Shown: positions 27,697-37,751, counted from the stretch's first letter. The stretch is DNA of 64,000 nucleotides from Microcoleus sp. bin38.metabat.b11b12b14.051 (GCF_013299165.1 NZ_JAAFKD010000020.1:52215-116214); one strand, 5' to 3'. Made by a program: numbers and translations. Notes: generated by a model not told the origin, from the sequence alone.

Positions 27697-29406
27697 TTAT
27701 TGAAGTTTCAAGTCTCTTCTGGCTGGCTCCTGTTGTCCGGTGCGGAAAACAACGACTCCGTTTGAGAGGGCAACTAAATCTATTTTCAGCGGGCCGGCAA
27801 TGTAGGTGACATCGGCGGCGATCGCCCGAACCTCCAATGGTTTATCGTACTGTTGCAGTCGATCGACAAAACCGGCCAAAGTTTCAATCCGATTGTCCGC
27901 AACTTGGACTCTACCGCCGACAACCCCGATCAAACGAGCGCGAAATTGACAAGCTTCGATTAATTGCTGCAACTGCTGCCGCACCTGTTCGTCGGCCAAA
28001 GCTACCGGATCGACAGCCACCCCTGCAATCACATCTCCCGCCCGGAACACCACTCGATTGATTTCGGCTTCTGCAAATACCTTAATTCGCTTTTCTTCCC
28101 GCAGGTAATTAGCGCCGGCGACAATTCGCACCACGTAGTTTTGACCGTCTTTGATCTGACTGATTAATTGATCGATTTCGGCTTTAGTAATTTGAATAAC
28201 CTGATCTCTTACTTTCGTATTTTCCGGCTGCATCAGTTCGACGGTGGTTTTATTTGCTTCTTGCAAGAGTCGATCGATCGCGCGGCTTTCCGTACCCGCT
28301 TCCTGGATGCGAACCACGCCAGCAGCTAAAATTTGACCGCGCCTGATCGCAACTGTTCCCTCGCGGATTGCTTGAAAGTCGCGCTCCAAAACTTGCACTT
28401 GCTGCTGCAATAATGTTTGTTGCTGTTCGAGTTGAGCTTGTTGCTGGGCGAGGGTTTCTAACAGTGCTTCCCTCTCGGCAATTACTTTGTCGCGATCGAC
28501 AATTGTGCGATCGCGCTGGGCGAGATTTTCGGCGCGTTGGGCAATTTCCTTGTCTCGCTCGGCAATTAGTTGGTTGCGATCGACAATTGCCGCATCTCGT
28601 TTATTAATTTCTGCCTCTCGCTGGGCAATTTCGGCGTCTCGCTTGGCAATTTCTCGATCGCGCTGGGCAATTTGAGTTTTTACCTGCTCTCGCTGCTCGA
28701 TTAGCTGTTGGCGTTCCGCTTGCATTTGGGCGATTTCCGAGCTCAGAGTCGTTTTTTGACCTGAAACTGTTTTCAATTGGTTCTCGGTGCGATCGAGCTG
28801 GGTTCTGGTAGTCGATCGGGCCGTTTCCACCAATTTCAATTGTTCTTCGGTGCGGGATTTCGCAGCTTCCACCGTCGCAAGCTGTTCTTCGGTTTGCGAT
28901 TTCGCCGCTTCTACCTGACTTAACTGCTGTTGAGTTTTAGACTTGGCTGCTTCCACAGTGTTGAGCTGGGCCCGCAGCGAATTTAATTTTTTTTGGGTGC
29001 GAGCTTGCTCAGCATTAGCTGCCTGGAGGGATTGATTAATTTGCTCTAAATTGGCTTTAACTTGCGCTTGAGCGGCTCTGGCCCCTGCTAATTCAGTTTC
29101 AACTCGATTTTTTTCTTGAGTGGCTTGGTTGATTTCTCGGCGGGCGTTGTTGAGTCTTTTTTGAATCTCGTCTATTCTAAAAACACCTGTTCGCAGCGGC
29201 TTGCTGGTAGCAAATAAAATGCCCAGAGTAACTGCTGACAGGATGCTGCCGGCCATCACTGTCACCAAAACAGCCGTGTCGCGGGGGCGCAGTTTGAACA
29301 AACTCAATCTGGCCTTGCCGACTTTCGTTCCCAGGCGATCGCTGACAGTGGCGATCGTACCCCCCAACACTAAAATTACAAATACTAGGATGTATCCAGC
29401 AGTCAT
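27697..29406 (-). CDS. DUF3084 domain-containing coiled-coil membrane protein
   Basis: A 569-residue protein. The first 20 residues (GYILVFVILVLGGTIATV) and residues about 45-68 (AVLVTVMAGSILSAVTLGIL) are hydrophobic and place it in the membrane. Residues about 80-345 form a very long coiled coil of E/Q/A/K-rich heptads with repeated AAKSQTEEQL- and AQRDREIAKRD-type units. The C-terminal domain (about 345-569) is a beta-rich globular part. This layout defines the cyanobacterial DUF3084 family of unknown function, perhaps structural. It lies 77 bp downstream of ntcA on the same strand, separated by an AATCCAAA heptamer tract. Confidence 0.88.
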   Translation of the reverse strand: MTAGYILVFVILVLGGTIATVSDRLGTKVGKARLSLFKLRPRDTAVLVTVMAGSILSAVTLGILFATSKPLRTGVFRIDEIQKRLNNARREINQATQEKNRVETELAGARAAQAQVKANLEQINQSLQAANAEQARTQKKLNSLRAQLNTVEAAKSKTQQQLSQVEAAKSQTEEQLATVEAAKSRTEEQLKLVETARSTTRTQLDRTENQLKTVSGQKTTLSSEIAQMQAERQQLIEQREQVKTQIAQRDREIAKRDAEIAQREAEINKRDAAIVDRNQLIAERDKEIAQRAENLAQRDRTIVDRDKVIAEREALLETLAQQQAQLEQQQTLLQQQVQVLERDFQAIREGTVAIRRGQILAAGVVRIQEAGTESRAIDRLLQEANKTTVELMQPENTKVRDQVIQITKAEIDQLISQIKDGQNYVVRIVAGANYLREEKRIKVFAEAEINRVVFRAGDVIAGVAVDPVALADEQVRQQLQQLIEACQFRARLIGVVGGRVQVADNRIETLAGFVDRLQQYDKPLEVRAIAADVTYIAGPLKIDLVALSNGVVVFRTGQQEPARRDLKLQ

Positions 29407-29483
29407 TCCGATTTTTTATTGTAGATTTTGGATTTTGGATTGAATCTAGAATCCAAAATCCAAAATCCCATACTTTCTCGGCA

Positions 29484-30173
29484 TCAAGTGAATTGCTGGC
29501 TTAAGGCCACCGGGTTGTGGACTGTGATCTTTTTCTTGTGGATCGAGATCATGGTTTCTTGTCGCAGATCCCCCAGCAAACGAGTCACAGTTACCCGCGT
29601 CGAGCCGATCGCCTCGGCGATCGCCTGGTGGGACAGCTTCAAATCAATCGTAATCCCCTCCGTACCGGGCACGCCAAAATCCCGGCACAGAATCAGCAAA
29701 AAGCTGACGAGTCTCGAACCCATGTCTCGGTGGGCGAGCGTTTCGATCATCATCTCGGTTTGCAAAATCCGAGACGACAGTCCCCGCAGCATCACCATCG
29801 ACAATTCTGGATCTTCCTTGAGAGCTTTTTCCACTTGTTCGATCGGCAGCGAGATCAACTCTACCGGCGTAAAGGCTACCGCGTGGTAAAACCTATCCGA
29901 TCGGTGTCCCGTAATCAGAGACAGCACCCCGAATACGCTGTTTTCGCGCAGCAGGGCGACTGTAATTTCTTCCCCTGCTTCGTACACCCTGGAGAGCTTC
30001 ACAGCACCTTTAATCAGAACGTAGACACGCTCAGCCGGGTCTCCAGGGAAAAAAATTGTCTTGCCCCGTTCAAAGTTTTCCACAATGGGCGGAAACGCCC
30101 CGCCGCTGATTTGGCGGAACACGGCTGCTAGCGGTCTATCATGTGTCACGACGAGATCCTTTGTACTAATCAA
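29484..30173 (-). CDS. ntcA: Global nitrogen regulator NtcA
   Basis: CRP/FNR-family activator that binds GTA-N8-TAC sites and responds to 2-oxoglutarate (helped by PipX) to control nitrogen assimilation. The 229-residue protein has the cyclic-nucleotide-binding fold ([40 protein letters not shown]) and the invariant [23 protein letters not shown] (about residues 178-197), which is essentially diagnostic of NtcA. The N terminus is a few residues longer than in Nostoc. ntcA is usually autoregulated; I did not find a perfect GTA-N8-TAC in the 300 bp upstream. Confidence 0.96.
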   Translation of the reverse strand: MISTKDLVVTHDRPLAAVFRQISGGAFPPIVENFERGKTIFFPGDPAERVYVLIKGAVKLSRVYEAGEEITVALLRENSVFGVLSLITGHRSDRFYHAVAFTPVELISLPIEQVEKALKEDPELSMVMLRGLSSRILQTEMMIETLAHRDMGSRLVSFLLILCRDFGVPGTEGITIDLKLSHQAIAEAIGSTRVTVTRLLGDLRQETMISIHKKKITVHNPVALSQQFT

Positions 30174-30478
30174 TACTTTGTAACTTGCCGATTAAGCTTA
30201 TTGAGTAAATATACTGCCCTACCTCCAATATCGGGAGATTCTGTTACTGCTATCTAATGTTAAGGTAAGCACACGCTGTATGATTAAATCTAGCCCTTCT
30301 CTTAACTTTTTCAATTCCGCCTCCATGTAGCTCCACAGCAAAATTAATATCAATTGTGTCTCAATTGTGTCTCAATTGTGTCTGAATCAGTTAAATCTGA
30401 ATCAGTTGTGTCTAAACTGGCGGGGTTGTCGCATACAGCCAACGAGAACGGTGCAAGTTGCTTCTAGAAGAAATACAG
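30174..30478. promoter_or_regulatory. Divergent ntcA / fabI control region
   Basis: 305 bp between divergent genes. It contains direct repeats of a TCAATTGTGTC unit (30351-30385) next to TTAAATCTGAATCAG pairs. No clear -10/-35 pair or perfect NtcA box is visible. Near misses to the NtcA consensus exist (GTAAGCACACGCTGTA at about 30266). Confidence 0.4.
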
Positions 30479-31255
30479 ATGATAGATTTGACCGGAAAAA
30501 ATGCTCTTGTTACGGGCATTGCCAACAATCGCTCGATCGCCTGGGGCATCGCCCAGCAGCTCCACAAAGCTGGGGCTAATCTCGGCATAACTTATTTGAA
30601 GGACGAAAAAGGCAAGCACGAGCGCAAAGTCGCCGAACTCGTAGAACCGCTCAATCCCAGTCTGTATCTGCCCTGCAATGTCCAAGACGAGAGCGAAATT
30701 GAGTCTACTTTTAAAACCATCGCCGACAAGTGGGGCAAATTAGATGTCCTAGTTCACTGTCTGGCTTTTGCCGGCAAAGATGAACTTTCGGGAGATTTCA
30801 GCAACACCTCGCGTCAAGGCTTCTCCAATGCTTTGGATATTAGCGCTTACTCGCTGGTGCGGCTGTGTGCTGCTGCTAAACCGCTGATGGCCGAAGGCGG
30901 CAGTATTATCACCCTGACTTATTTGGGCGGTGTGCGGGTAGTTCCTAATTATAATGTCATGGGAATTGCTAAGGCGGCTTTGGAAATGAATGTTCGGTAT
31001 CTGGCGGCGGAACTCGGCCCGTTAAATATTCGGGTAAATGCCATTTCTTCGGGCCCGATTCGGACTCTGGCTTCGTCAGCAGTTGGCGGCATTCTGGACA
31101 TGATCCACCACGTTGAGGAAGTGGCCCCGCTACGGCGGACGGTGACTCAGCAGGAAGTGGGAAATGCTGCGGCTTTTCTGTGCAGCAATCTCTCTAGCGG
31201 GATTACGGGTCAAGTTTTGTATGTGGATGCTGGTTACGAAATCATGGGAATGTAA
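30479..31255 (+). CDS. fabI: Enoyl-[acyl-carrier-protein] reductase FabI
   Basis: NADH-dependent last step of each fatty acid elongation cycle. The 258-residue SDR-fold protein begins MIDLTGKNALVTGIANNRSI, with the GIANNRSIAWG cofactor loop typical of FabI, and carries the catalytic Tyr-x6-Lys as YNVMGIAK (about residues 160-167). The end, GITGQVLYVDAGYEIMGM, is the standard FabI C terminus. I chose the ATG at 30479; a TTG seven codons upstream is an artefact of the open frame. hisB follows, a neighbour pair conserved in cyanobacteria. Confidence 0.95.
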   Translation: MIDLTGKNALVTGIANNRSIAWGIAQQLHKAGANLGITYLKDEKGKHERKVAELVEPLNPSLYLPCNVQDESEIESTFKTIADKWGKLDVLVHCLAFAGKDELSGDFSNTSRQGFSNALDISAYSLVRLCAAAKPLMAEGGSIITLTYLGGVRVVPNYNVMGIAKAALEMNVRYLAAELGPLNIRVNAISSGPIRTLASSAVGGILDMIHHVEEVAPLRRTVTQQEVGNAAAFLCSNLSSGITGQVLYVDAGYEIMGM

Positions 31256-31415
31256 CAGTTTTCGAGAGTTTTGAGTTGTAGGGGCGGCGCCCCCGTGCCC
31301 GCCCGTTTTGAGTTTTTAATAAGTCTCAGGACTCGACAATTGAGACTCAATACTCAAAAAATCGTAATCTTCAATTACTAATTATCAATAACTAATGAAT
31401 GACAAATTGGGAATT

Positions 31416-32057
31416 ATGGAAATAATCGATCGCCCTCCTGTACCTCCTCCAATTTCCAGCAACGCGATCGCCAGGGCCGCCTTGGTGAAGCGCACGACAC
31501 TAGAAACGGATGTCACTGTCAGCCTGAATCTCGACGGTGTGGGAACTTGCAAGGCGTCTACGGGCATTCCGTTTTTAGATCATATGTTGCAGCAGATTGC
31601 TTCCCACGGATTGATTGATTTGGACGTGCAGGCGATCGGCGATTTGGCGATTGACGACCACCACACGAACGAAGATGTGGGGATTACGTTAGGTCAAACC
31701 CTAGCAAAAGCTGTCGGAGATCGATCGGGCATTTCTCGCTTCGGACACTTCATCGCCCCGTTAGATGAAGCATTAATTGAGGTAGTGCTAGATTTTTCAG
31801 GCCGGCCTCATTTAAGCTACAACTTGGAAATTCCCACCCAGCGAATCGGCACCTACGACACCGAGTTAGTCAGAGAGTTTTTTTCTGCCGTGGTGAACCA
31901 CACTCAAATGACACTGCACGTCAGACAGTTGCAGGGAGGGAATTCTCATCACATTGTCGAAGCGGCGTTCAAGGCATTTGCGCGGGCTTTGCGGATGGCG
32001 GTGGCGATCGATCCGCGGCGCGCCAGTCGGATTCCAAGTTCCAAAGGGGTTTTGTAG
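31416..32057 (+). CDS. hisB: Imidazoleglycerol-phosphate dehydratase HisB
   Basis: Dehydrates IGP in histidine synthesis, using two Mn2+ ions held by His/Glu clusters. The metal motifs DHHTNED (about residues 85-91) and [17 protein letters not shown] (about 177-193) are present, together with the FLDHM and EALIE blocks. From the ATG at 31416 the protein has 213 residues, the usual length. An ATG at 31395 in the same frame would add seven residues that come from a TAATGAATGA repeat tract, so I prefer the inner start. Confidence 0.94.
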   Translation: MEIIDRPPVPPPISSNAIARAALVKRTTLETDVTVSLNLDGVGTCKASTGIPFLDHMLQQIASHGLIDLDVQAIGDLAIDDHHTNEDVGITLGQTLAKAVGDRSGISRFGHFIAPLDEALIEVVLDFSGRPHLSYNLEIPTQRIGTYDTELVREFFSAVVNHTQMTLHVRQLQGGNSHHIVEAAFKAFARALRMAVAIDPRRASRIPSSKGVL

Positions 32058-32114
32058 TTTGAGGTTCGTCAGCTAATCAGCATTTAAACTGCGTCCCAAA
32101 AAACAATCAAACTC

Positions 32115-32150
32115 TTGTGGGGTGGGCTTCTAGCCCGCCCCGAATATGCA
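32115..32150. repeat. Left 36-bp direct repeat flanking restriction genes
   Basis: TTGTGGGGTGGGCTTC followed by TAGCCCGCCCC and AATATGCA; it contains a GGCGGGCTAG-type palindrome. It repeats at 34368-34403 in the same orientation with one mismatch. Confidence 0.8.
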
Positions 32151-32225
32151 GTGTTTATTGGCAGAACAGCTTACCAGTGAGACGCTACTACGAATTATCT
32201 TATCAGCAAATCAAAAGCGCTATAT

Positions 32226-33176
32226 CTAAAATATATCTGCGATGTAGTTAAAAACACCTTGACTTCCCTCACCATATTTGCCGATAAATTCATCAATTAG
32301 TCGATCGCTACACCTTTCTATAGCATCAGCAATAGAACTTTGTGCTAAAACTTGACTCGCAGATTGACGCAAAACCTCAAACAAATTGACAGTAAAATCA
32401 GTATCTTCACTGACAAAATCCCACAGTTCTCGACCGATTAAAGTGCTCATTTCCGAATTGGGCAGAAGTTGCTTCAGCAAACCAAAAGTTACAGTTTTAT
32501 TAGTCCTTTTGCCGTAAGCTATGCCAATATAAGCGCGATCGCCTGCATTAATTTTTTCCTGAATTTTGTCAGCCCAATAGACTATCTGGTCTTTATCCAT
32601 ATCATTCGGGCCGCTTTTGACCTGTATCCAACAGCGATCGCCATCACGGGTAGTTTTGATGGCATCCCATCCTGACTTACCGGGCGGACTTTCTGCACTT
32701 TCAGAACAAGATATCAATAGTTTTTTAATAAAAAATCCCATTGAAGTAACAATAGATCTAGTAGCAGCCATATAAACATTAAGTCTGACAACTTCTGCTG
32801 GAGTATCAAGATTTAACGCCCTAATTAAAAATGGATTGGGATGAATTTTTTCTAAAGTCAGATTTTCAATCATAGCTAGCTGACGCCTTGTAAAGTCCCG
32901 ACAGATACTAGCTAGAAAATTTTCAGCTATAGTAAGTTGTAGCGAAAGCTTACCAGAAGATGTAAATGCTAAAATGCGTTCAATCTCATCAGGAGTAAAT
33001 TTAAGAGCTATTTTGCCAGAAATACTGCTGATACCGTTTCTAAGTGCTTCAGCTCTTAAACTCAGGAATTCTTCTAAATCCGCAAAGTGACCGGCGAAAG
33101 ATTGAGACTTTCTGGCGGGTACTCCAACTTCCCTTTCTAAGACAAATGTTAACAATTCATGAAGTCGATCTGACAC
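32226..33176 (-). CDS. Type II restriction endonuclease-like protein (PmeII-like)
   Basis: A 316-residue protein. The region around residues 170-210 (GWDAIKTTRDGDRCWIQVKSGPNDMDKDQ) shows a D...Q-x-K strand pair typical of PD-(D/E)XK restriction enzymes. The QVKSGPN-x-MNKD wording fits my memory of the PmeII family. A second conserved part is ELWDFVSEDTDFTVNLFEVL near residue 250. It lies on the same strand as the TdeIII-like gene upstream, and no intact methyltransferase is in the window. Family assignment is from memory. The protein appears full length. Confidence 0.6.
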   Translation of the reverse strand: MSDRLHELLTFVLEREVGVPARKSQSFAGHFADLEEFLSLRAEALRNGISSISGKIALKFTPDEIERILAFTSSGKLSLQLTIAENFLASICRDFTRRQLAMIENLTLEKIHPNPFLIRALNLDTPAEVVRLNVYMAATRSIVTSMGFFIKKLLISCSESAESPPGKSGWDAIKTTRDGDRCWIQVKSGPNDMDKDQIVYWADKIQEKINAGDRAYIGIAYGKRTNKTVTFGLLKQLLPNSEMSTLIGRELWDFVSEDTDFTVNLFEVLRQSASQVLAQSSIADAIERCSDRLIDEFIGKYGEGSQGVFNYIADIF

Positions 33177-33209
33177 TTTATTTATCCTTAATTTAAATTA
33201 AAGTTTTGG

Positions 33210-33326
33210 TTATGGGAAGACGGAAAGTTGCTCAATTATTTTTCGTCCTTGTACTCGATCGCCTTTAACAATCTGGTAAAGATATTCACCTATCGCCTTT
33301 CCCAATAATACAGAAACTGAATTCAT
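33210..33326 (-). pseudogene. Short ORF, possible cytosine methyltransferase tail
   Basis: A 38-codon frame between two restriction genes encodes MNSVSVLLGKAIGEYLYQIV and a short basic tail. The (G)NSVxVxxxxAIGEYL pattern resembles motif X at the C terminus of m5C DNA methyltransferases, in which GNSV is followed by a helix with AIG. The Gly is replaced by the start Met and everything upstream is missing. If right, it is the last trace of the cognate methylase. It could equally be an unrelated small protein or a chance frame. Confidence 0.25.
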
Positions 33327-33379
33327 AATCTATTTTCAGCCTCAAAACTAGGCATTGCTAGCATAAAAATTGTATTCTA

Positions 33380-34219
33380 CTAAAATCCAAAAGCAAGAGC
33401 ATCAAGCATATACTTACCCTTCTCCCGTCCGACTTCTTGATATATATCCAAAAGTTCTTCATAGGCAGTCTCTCCTCCTATGATATTCCAAAACTCCTGT
33501 CCCATAATTATAGCTCGATCGAAAGGCGTGTACTTCCTTGCCACTGACCATTTATAATCAGAACGATTAGGGCCATAAGGATTGTACGCCATAGCATAGT
33601 AAGATTGAGCATCGGGGCGATACTCTCCACACAGTAAATGAAACCTCAACAGCCGTTGAATCACCTCCAAGCATTGTCCTTTATTCGGTTTCGATCCTTT
33701 AATTTCAAAGAAAAACTTGCTCCCGTCACGGGCAAGCACGTACAAATCTGCTTTGACCGATCGCCTAACTAAATGATTATTTTTTTGAGCATCAAGAACA
33801 GCTTGAATCATTTCGTCAAAAGTAGGTTTACTTGCATTCTTGTCTGCTGACTGCTCGAATAGCGCTATCTGACGCTCAATTTCATTGATCGCCTCGATGC
33901 TAACTTCGCCAGTGATTTCATAGCTTCTGTGTACTTCTTTGTGATGTTCCAGGGCAATCAGTTTTGCACATTCTTCATAGGTTGTACCCAAGCCGCTGCT
34001 AAAACCTCTTTCAAACTCGTTAATTCGCAGCAACTCTGACGGCATGATAGCAGCCTGAAACGGTTTCAATTGACCTTTAGAGGACTTGCACGATAAATAT
34101 GCTGCTGGAATGTCAAGTTTTGGTATTAGCCTGCCTCTGTATTCATTGATAAGATTTTCGATAAAAACTTCTAAGTATGCTTTGATAATTGCGCGTGTAA
34201 TTGAACTAATAGCTGGCAT
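33380..34219 (-). CDS. TdeIII family type II restriction endonuclease
   Basis: A 279-residue protein from the ATG at 34219. The open frame extends 39 codons upstream, but that part is translated from a dispersed repeat (CCTCTGCG...CTGCGGTT), so I exclude it. It contains FERGFSSGLGTTYEECAKLIA (about residues 57-77) and the catalytic strands VKADLYVLARDGSKFFFEIKGSKPNKGQ (about 160-187), giving D-x(n)-E-x-K. This wording matches TdeIII-type enzymes. It is followed on the same strand, at 160 bp, by the second restriction-like gene. It looks intact, which is unusual without a methylase. Confidence 0.75.
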   Translation of the reverse strand: MPAISSITRAIIKAYLEVFIENLINEYRGRLIPKLDIPAAYLSCKSSKGQLKPFQAAIMPSELLRINEFERGFSSGLGTTYEECAKLIALEHHKEVHRSYEITGEVSIEAINEIERQIALFEQSADKNASKPTFDEMIQAVLDAQKNNHLVRRSVKADLYVLARDGSKFFFEIKGSKPNKGQCLEVIQRLLRFHLLCGEYRPDAQSYYAMAYNPYGPNRSDYKWSVARKYTPFDRAIIMGQEFWNIIGGETAYEELLDIYQEVGREKGKYMLDALAFGF

Positions 34220-34367
34220 TATTTTACTGAAAATATTCAGTTGACTGATTGGTGAATGAGATTTTCTTTTAATGAACCGCAGAGAGCGCAGAGGACACAA
34301 AGGAAAAAAAGAGAGATCATATAAGCTGTTCTGCATTTAAATTTTATGTCAATAATTAATCAAATTA

Positions 34368-34403
34368 TTGTGGGGTGGGCTTCTAGCCCGCCCCTAATAT
34401 GCA
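34368..34403. repeat. Right 36-bp direct repeat flanking restriction genes
   Basis: Second copy of the repeat at 32115-32150, same orientation, one mismatch. The two copies bracket exactly the two restriction genes (about 2.25 kb). Confidence 0.8.
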
Positions 34404-34430
34404 ATTTAAATGCACAATCGCCGACCCAAT

Positions 34431-37400
34431 CTATCCAAACGTGGTCAAAAATCGGAAAGCATCGAGCACGTGACTCGCACAAACGTAGGGCGAAGTATTA
34501 TAAAAACCTTGCCAAGCCGCCGCCTTATCTTCATCGTATCTGTCCGCTCTTTCCGGGTGTTTTCCCTGCCAATTGAGCCGCACCGCGTGACCGACTAATA
34601 CATCTAAAACGATGTATTCTTCTACTTTTAATTCTGGGTTGCGCTGGGCGATCGCCGCCAACTCCATCAGCGCCTCAATATTCACTTGTCGGTATTCTGG
34701 CGCTACAATCTTGTTTAACAAATGCTCAATTTGCAGCGCGAAATTCTTTTCGCCTGGGGTCATTTCCGATAAAATCACATCGCTATCCAAGCGATTTCGG
34801 CGCTCTAATTTGTCGCCGATAATCAAGCCTTTGCAGTGCCGCAGCAAACCCCAAACACTCGGATAAAAATCCTTGGGTACGCGGTTAACTGCACCTTCCA
34901 TTTGCCGCTTCCGGCGCCATCCACCCGCAGGCATTTGTGGTTCTTCAAAAACTGGCGCGACTACCCATTCAATATCTTTTTCCGGCTGCTTGACGCGCAG
35001 GGATTCTTGTTCTTTGAGGATTTGATTCATTTCCTCATATTCTGTCAATACTTGACGCAGGCGATTTTTGATTTCAAAGGGACTTAGCTGCATTAACTGT
35101 TCGTAAGCTTCATTTTGCGTAATTCCCAATTCCCGGGCTAATTCGCTGGTTAACAACAAGATAAAGTAGCTAACTCTCAATGTCAGCAAGCCTTTAAATA
35201 ACTGCGGTTCGGCTTTAATTAAAACGCTGAGATAGATAATAACTTCTTGGGTGAGAACTCGATCGCGAACGTCTTCTCCGCAGAATTCCCGAATTTTGTC
35301 CATCACTTCCATGTAAGAACCAGGCCGGGAAATCACCGAATCTTCGCTGTAGGCTTTCCCCACAGCAATTTGTTTTTGTCTGACCAAAATATCAGTCACT
35401 GCATCCGACAAGCTGATATCAATCTTATCTAGCAAACCTGCGGCATAGCGGATGACTGCCCATTGAATCTTTGATTGCGAACCTTCTCCAGCTTTTGTGT
35501 AAACTTCGTTGAGCAAATCCACAACTTTTACAGTTGCTTCGGCACTTCCAAATCCTGTATCAAAATCTAGTCCTTTGAGTCGAATTAACGTGTGCAGCAA
35601 CTCTATTTGTTCGTACAAGTTCTCTGATCCGCGCAGGCTTGCGAGGAGCAATTTAGTATTAGTTTCGCACTCTAATTTGAATTCTTGCGTGTGACCCAAC
35701 GGCCAAGTTTTCTCGGGATTGTAATTCAGATAGCTGCGGGTTTCTACTGCACCTGTCACCGGAGATTCGGTGAATTCAAAATCGTGCATGAAATCAATTC
35801 TCTCGGTGCTAGCCGTCAGCATTAACTGGTTGAGATTGCCGAGTTTGACAGGTGTATTTTCCGAGTGTCCGTCGCGGAGTTCTTTCATCAATTCCAGCAG
35901 CGCTTCCCGGCCAGTTTCGAGCATGGTATGAGTTAACATTAGCGTTACTGTGGGGCGTCCCAACTGATACCAATGGCGGTGAATATGAGCGATTTCGCTT
36001 TGGATTTTAGATACTAAAAAATGGTAGTCTAGAGTTAGGTAAAATTCTTCTCTGTCCAAAAATGAGGGGAGAAATACGATCGCCTCTCCGCGAATTTTGA
36101 ACACCCGGGAAGTCGTCAAACTCCGCAAACGGCGCATGGGACGGCCCGTTAAGCCTAGCGGATCGTTGCGTCCAATCTCGGCGTAAATAGCGGATAATTC
36201 CTTAGTCTGGCGGACTTGAATTGGTGCTACCTGCTTGGGGGTTTGGGCTGCAATGCCGTTAGCTGCTAATTCTGCTTGCAAATCTTCGTCTTCAGCTAAC
36301 AGGGCAATTTGTACTAAACGTTCTCCGTGTCTCCCGACTGACAAATGCCGCCCCAGCGGGTCGATATCGCCCACTGCAATTAACCCCTCGTTCAGCAATT
36401 GACCGAGAAAATACAAACTTTGCGCCCAAACTAGGGGAACATTTTCGTTGGGTAAGCGCTGCTGGCTGCGGGGATTTAACTTTTCTGCTTCTATATTTAC
36501 GGCAGGGACGTAGTACAATTCGGGTAGTAAAGGCAAACCAGCGCGATCGACTGCCAGAGATGCCAAACGCTGCTGGTACTCTTCGACTTGGGCTTGATTT
36601 CCCTCAAATATGCCGTCCAAAAGCAAATAAGTGAAAAATAGCGGCCACTCGCATTCTATATGCTCGAACTGCTTTAATTCTGTCGGCTCGTAATGCAGGC
36701 GATCGGCATCTTCTAAAACTGTTTGGTGTCCGTCGCGCAGAAACCGCTTGCAGCCGTAATTTCCCTGCAATTTGTCGATAATTTTATTACGAGTCCGTGC
36801 TACTAATTCTTTATCTTCCACAGCAAAAGCCGGAAAACTAATTACGCTCAACAAAGCGGCATCTACTTCTTTTGAACTAGATTCGCGAGGCAAAAGCGAC
36901 TCTAAAGTAATGCGACTTCTAGCAATTTCATCCGGCAAAACGTGAATAACAGAAGCTTGAGAACCATTAACTCCGAACAAATCCAATCCATTGATTGCTT
37001 CTAGCGCTGCTTTTGCCATGCCAACGGAACTAGCATTCAATTCGGCATTACCGCGATTGATTTTATGGCCTCTTTCCCAAATTCCGTAATCGGGCGTGCG
37101 GTAAGCTCTGCCAATGTAGTAAACTAAATTTTGGACAAAATTGACTTCATCGATTGTAAAAACTATATGCAATCCCGAAGCCGTCATTTGAGCCAGAATC
37201 AACAGAAATATAGATGTAGCGTCTAACTGTAAATGTCCCCACTCATCATCACCGACAACAATACTGCCAGTTTGAGTATTGTATTTAGCGTGTAGGGCAT
37301 CTAGCGGCAACTGAGTATTTTTAAAACGTTCGACTTTGTTTGCTTGCTGCATCATGGCAAACATCAACCCGCGCATTAGTTTGACTGTGCTGTGTTCGAG

Positions 37401-37640
37401 TTCAAATGTTCGACCGCGATCGCCATCAATTTTGCGGTAAGCTAAACCCAAACCCCAAACTGCTAAAATGCTGTACACGTTATCTCGCACCCAGGCATCG
37501 GTGTAGTCGCCGTGGGCGTTAACGGCGGTACTCGCCGGCAGCAAACCAGTGATTGGGTTCTGGCGTTTGAGGATGACGTTTTTGATTTGCTGGTAGTAAT
37601 AATCTAACCGGGTTTGCCGCTGGGTTGTTGCGATCGCCAT
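34431..37640 (-). CDS. Glycoside hydrolase family 15 / phosphorylase-kinase-alpha-like protein
   Basis: A 1069-residue protein. The N-terminal part (LDYYYQQIKNVILKRQNPITGLLPAS, YTDAWVRDNVYSILAVWGL, WGHLQLDATSIFLLILAQM) is the (alpha/alpha)6 barrel shared by GH15 glucoamylases and the regulatory subunits of phosphorylase b kinase. The remaining 600 residues are the extension found in the cyanobacterial members. It may act on glycogen or regulate glycogen breakdown; activity is not shown. AAGGAA lies before the ATG. It has no operon partners, and the 36-bp repeat sits just beyond its stop. Confidence 0.82.
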   Translation of the reverse strand: MAIATTQRQTRLDYYYQQIKNVILKRQNPITGLLPASTAVNAHGDYTDAWVRDNVYSILAVWGLGLAYRKIDGDRGRTFELEHSTVKLMRGLMFAMMQQANKVERFKNTQLPLDALHAKYNTQTGSIVVGDDEWGHLQLDATSIFLLILAQMTASGLHIVFTIDEVNFVQNLVYYIGRAYRTPDYGIWERGHKINRGNAELNASSVGMAKAALEAINGLDLFGVNGSQASVIHVLPDEIARSRITLESLLPRESSSKEVDAALLSVISFPAFAVEDKELVARTRNKIIDKLQGNYGCKRFLRDGHQTVLEDADRLHYEPTELKQFEHIECEWPLFFTYLLLDGIFEGNQAQVEEYQQRLASLAVDRAGLPLLPELYYVPAVNIEAEKLNPRSQQRLPNENVPLVWAQSLYFLGQLLNEGLIAVGDIDPLGRHLSVGRHGERLVQIALLAEDEDLQAELAANGIAAQTPKQVAPIQVRQTKELSAIYAEIGRNDPLGLTGRPMRRLRSLTTSRVFKIRGEAIVFLPSFLDREEFYLTLDYHFLVSKIQSEIAHIHRHWYQLGRPTVTLMLTHTMLETGREALLELMKELRDGHSENTPVKLGNLNQLMLTASTERIDFMHDFEFTESPVTGAVETRSYLNYNPEKTWPLGHTQEFKLECETNTKLLLASLRGSENLYEQIELLHTLIRLKGLDFDTGFGSAEATVKVVDLLNEVYTKAGEGSQSKIQWAVIRYAAGLLDKIDISLSDAVTDILVRQKQIAVGKAYSEDSVISRPGSYMEVMDKIREFCGEDVRDRVLTQEVIIYLSVLIKAEPQLFKGLLTLRVSYFILLLTSELARELGITQNEAYEQLMQLSPFEIKNRLRQVLTEYEEMNQILKEQESLRVKQPEKDIEWVVAPVFEEPQMPAGGWRRKRQMEGAVNRVPKDFYPSVWGLLRHCKGLIIGDKLERRNRLDSDVILSEMTPGEKNFALQIEHLLNKIVAPEYRQVNIEALMELAAIAQRNPELKVEEYIVLDVLVGHAVRLNWQGKHPERADRYDEDKAAAWQGFYNTSPYVCASHVLDAFRFLTTFG

Positions 37641-37751
37641 TTCGTTTTCCTTGGTTTTCCTGATGCGAGCTCAATTGCGATGAATAGACTTTTAAATATA
37701 TCAGAGATTCTATCATTTCTCAAGTTCTGCAAACAAAACAAGGTAATTGCC

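Noticed and set aside
30174..30478. NtcA box upstream of ntcA
   Set aside because: Only near matches to GTA-N8-TAC; none with correct spacing.
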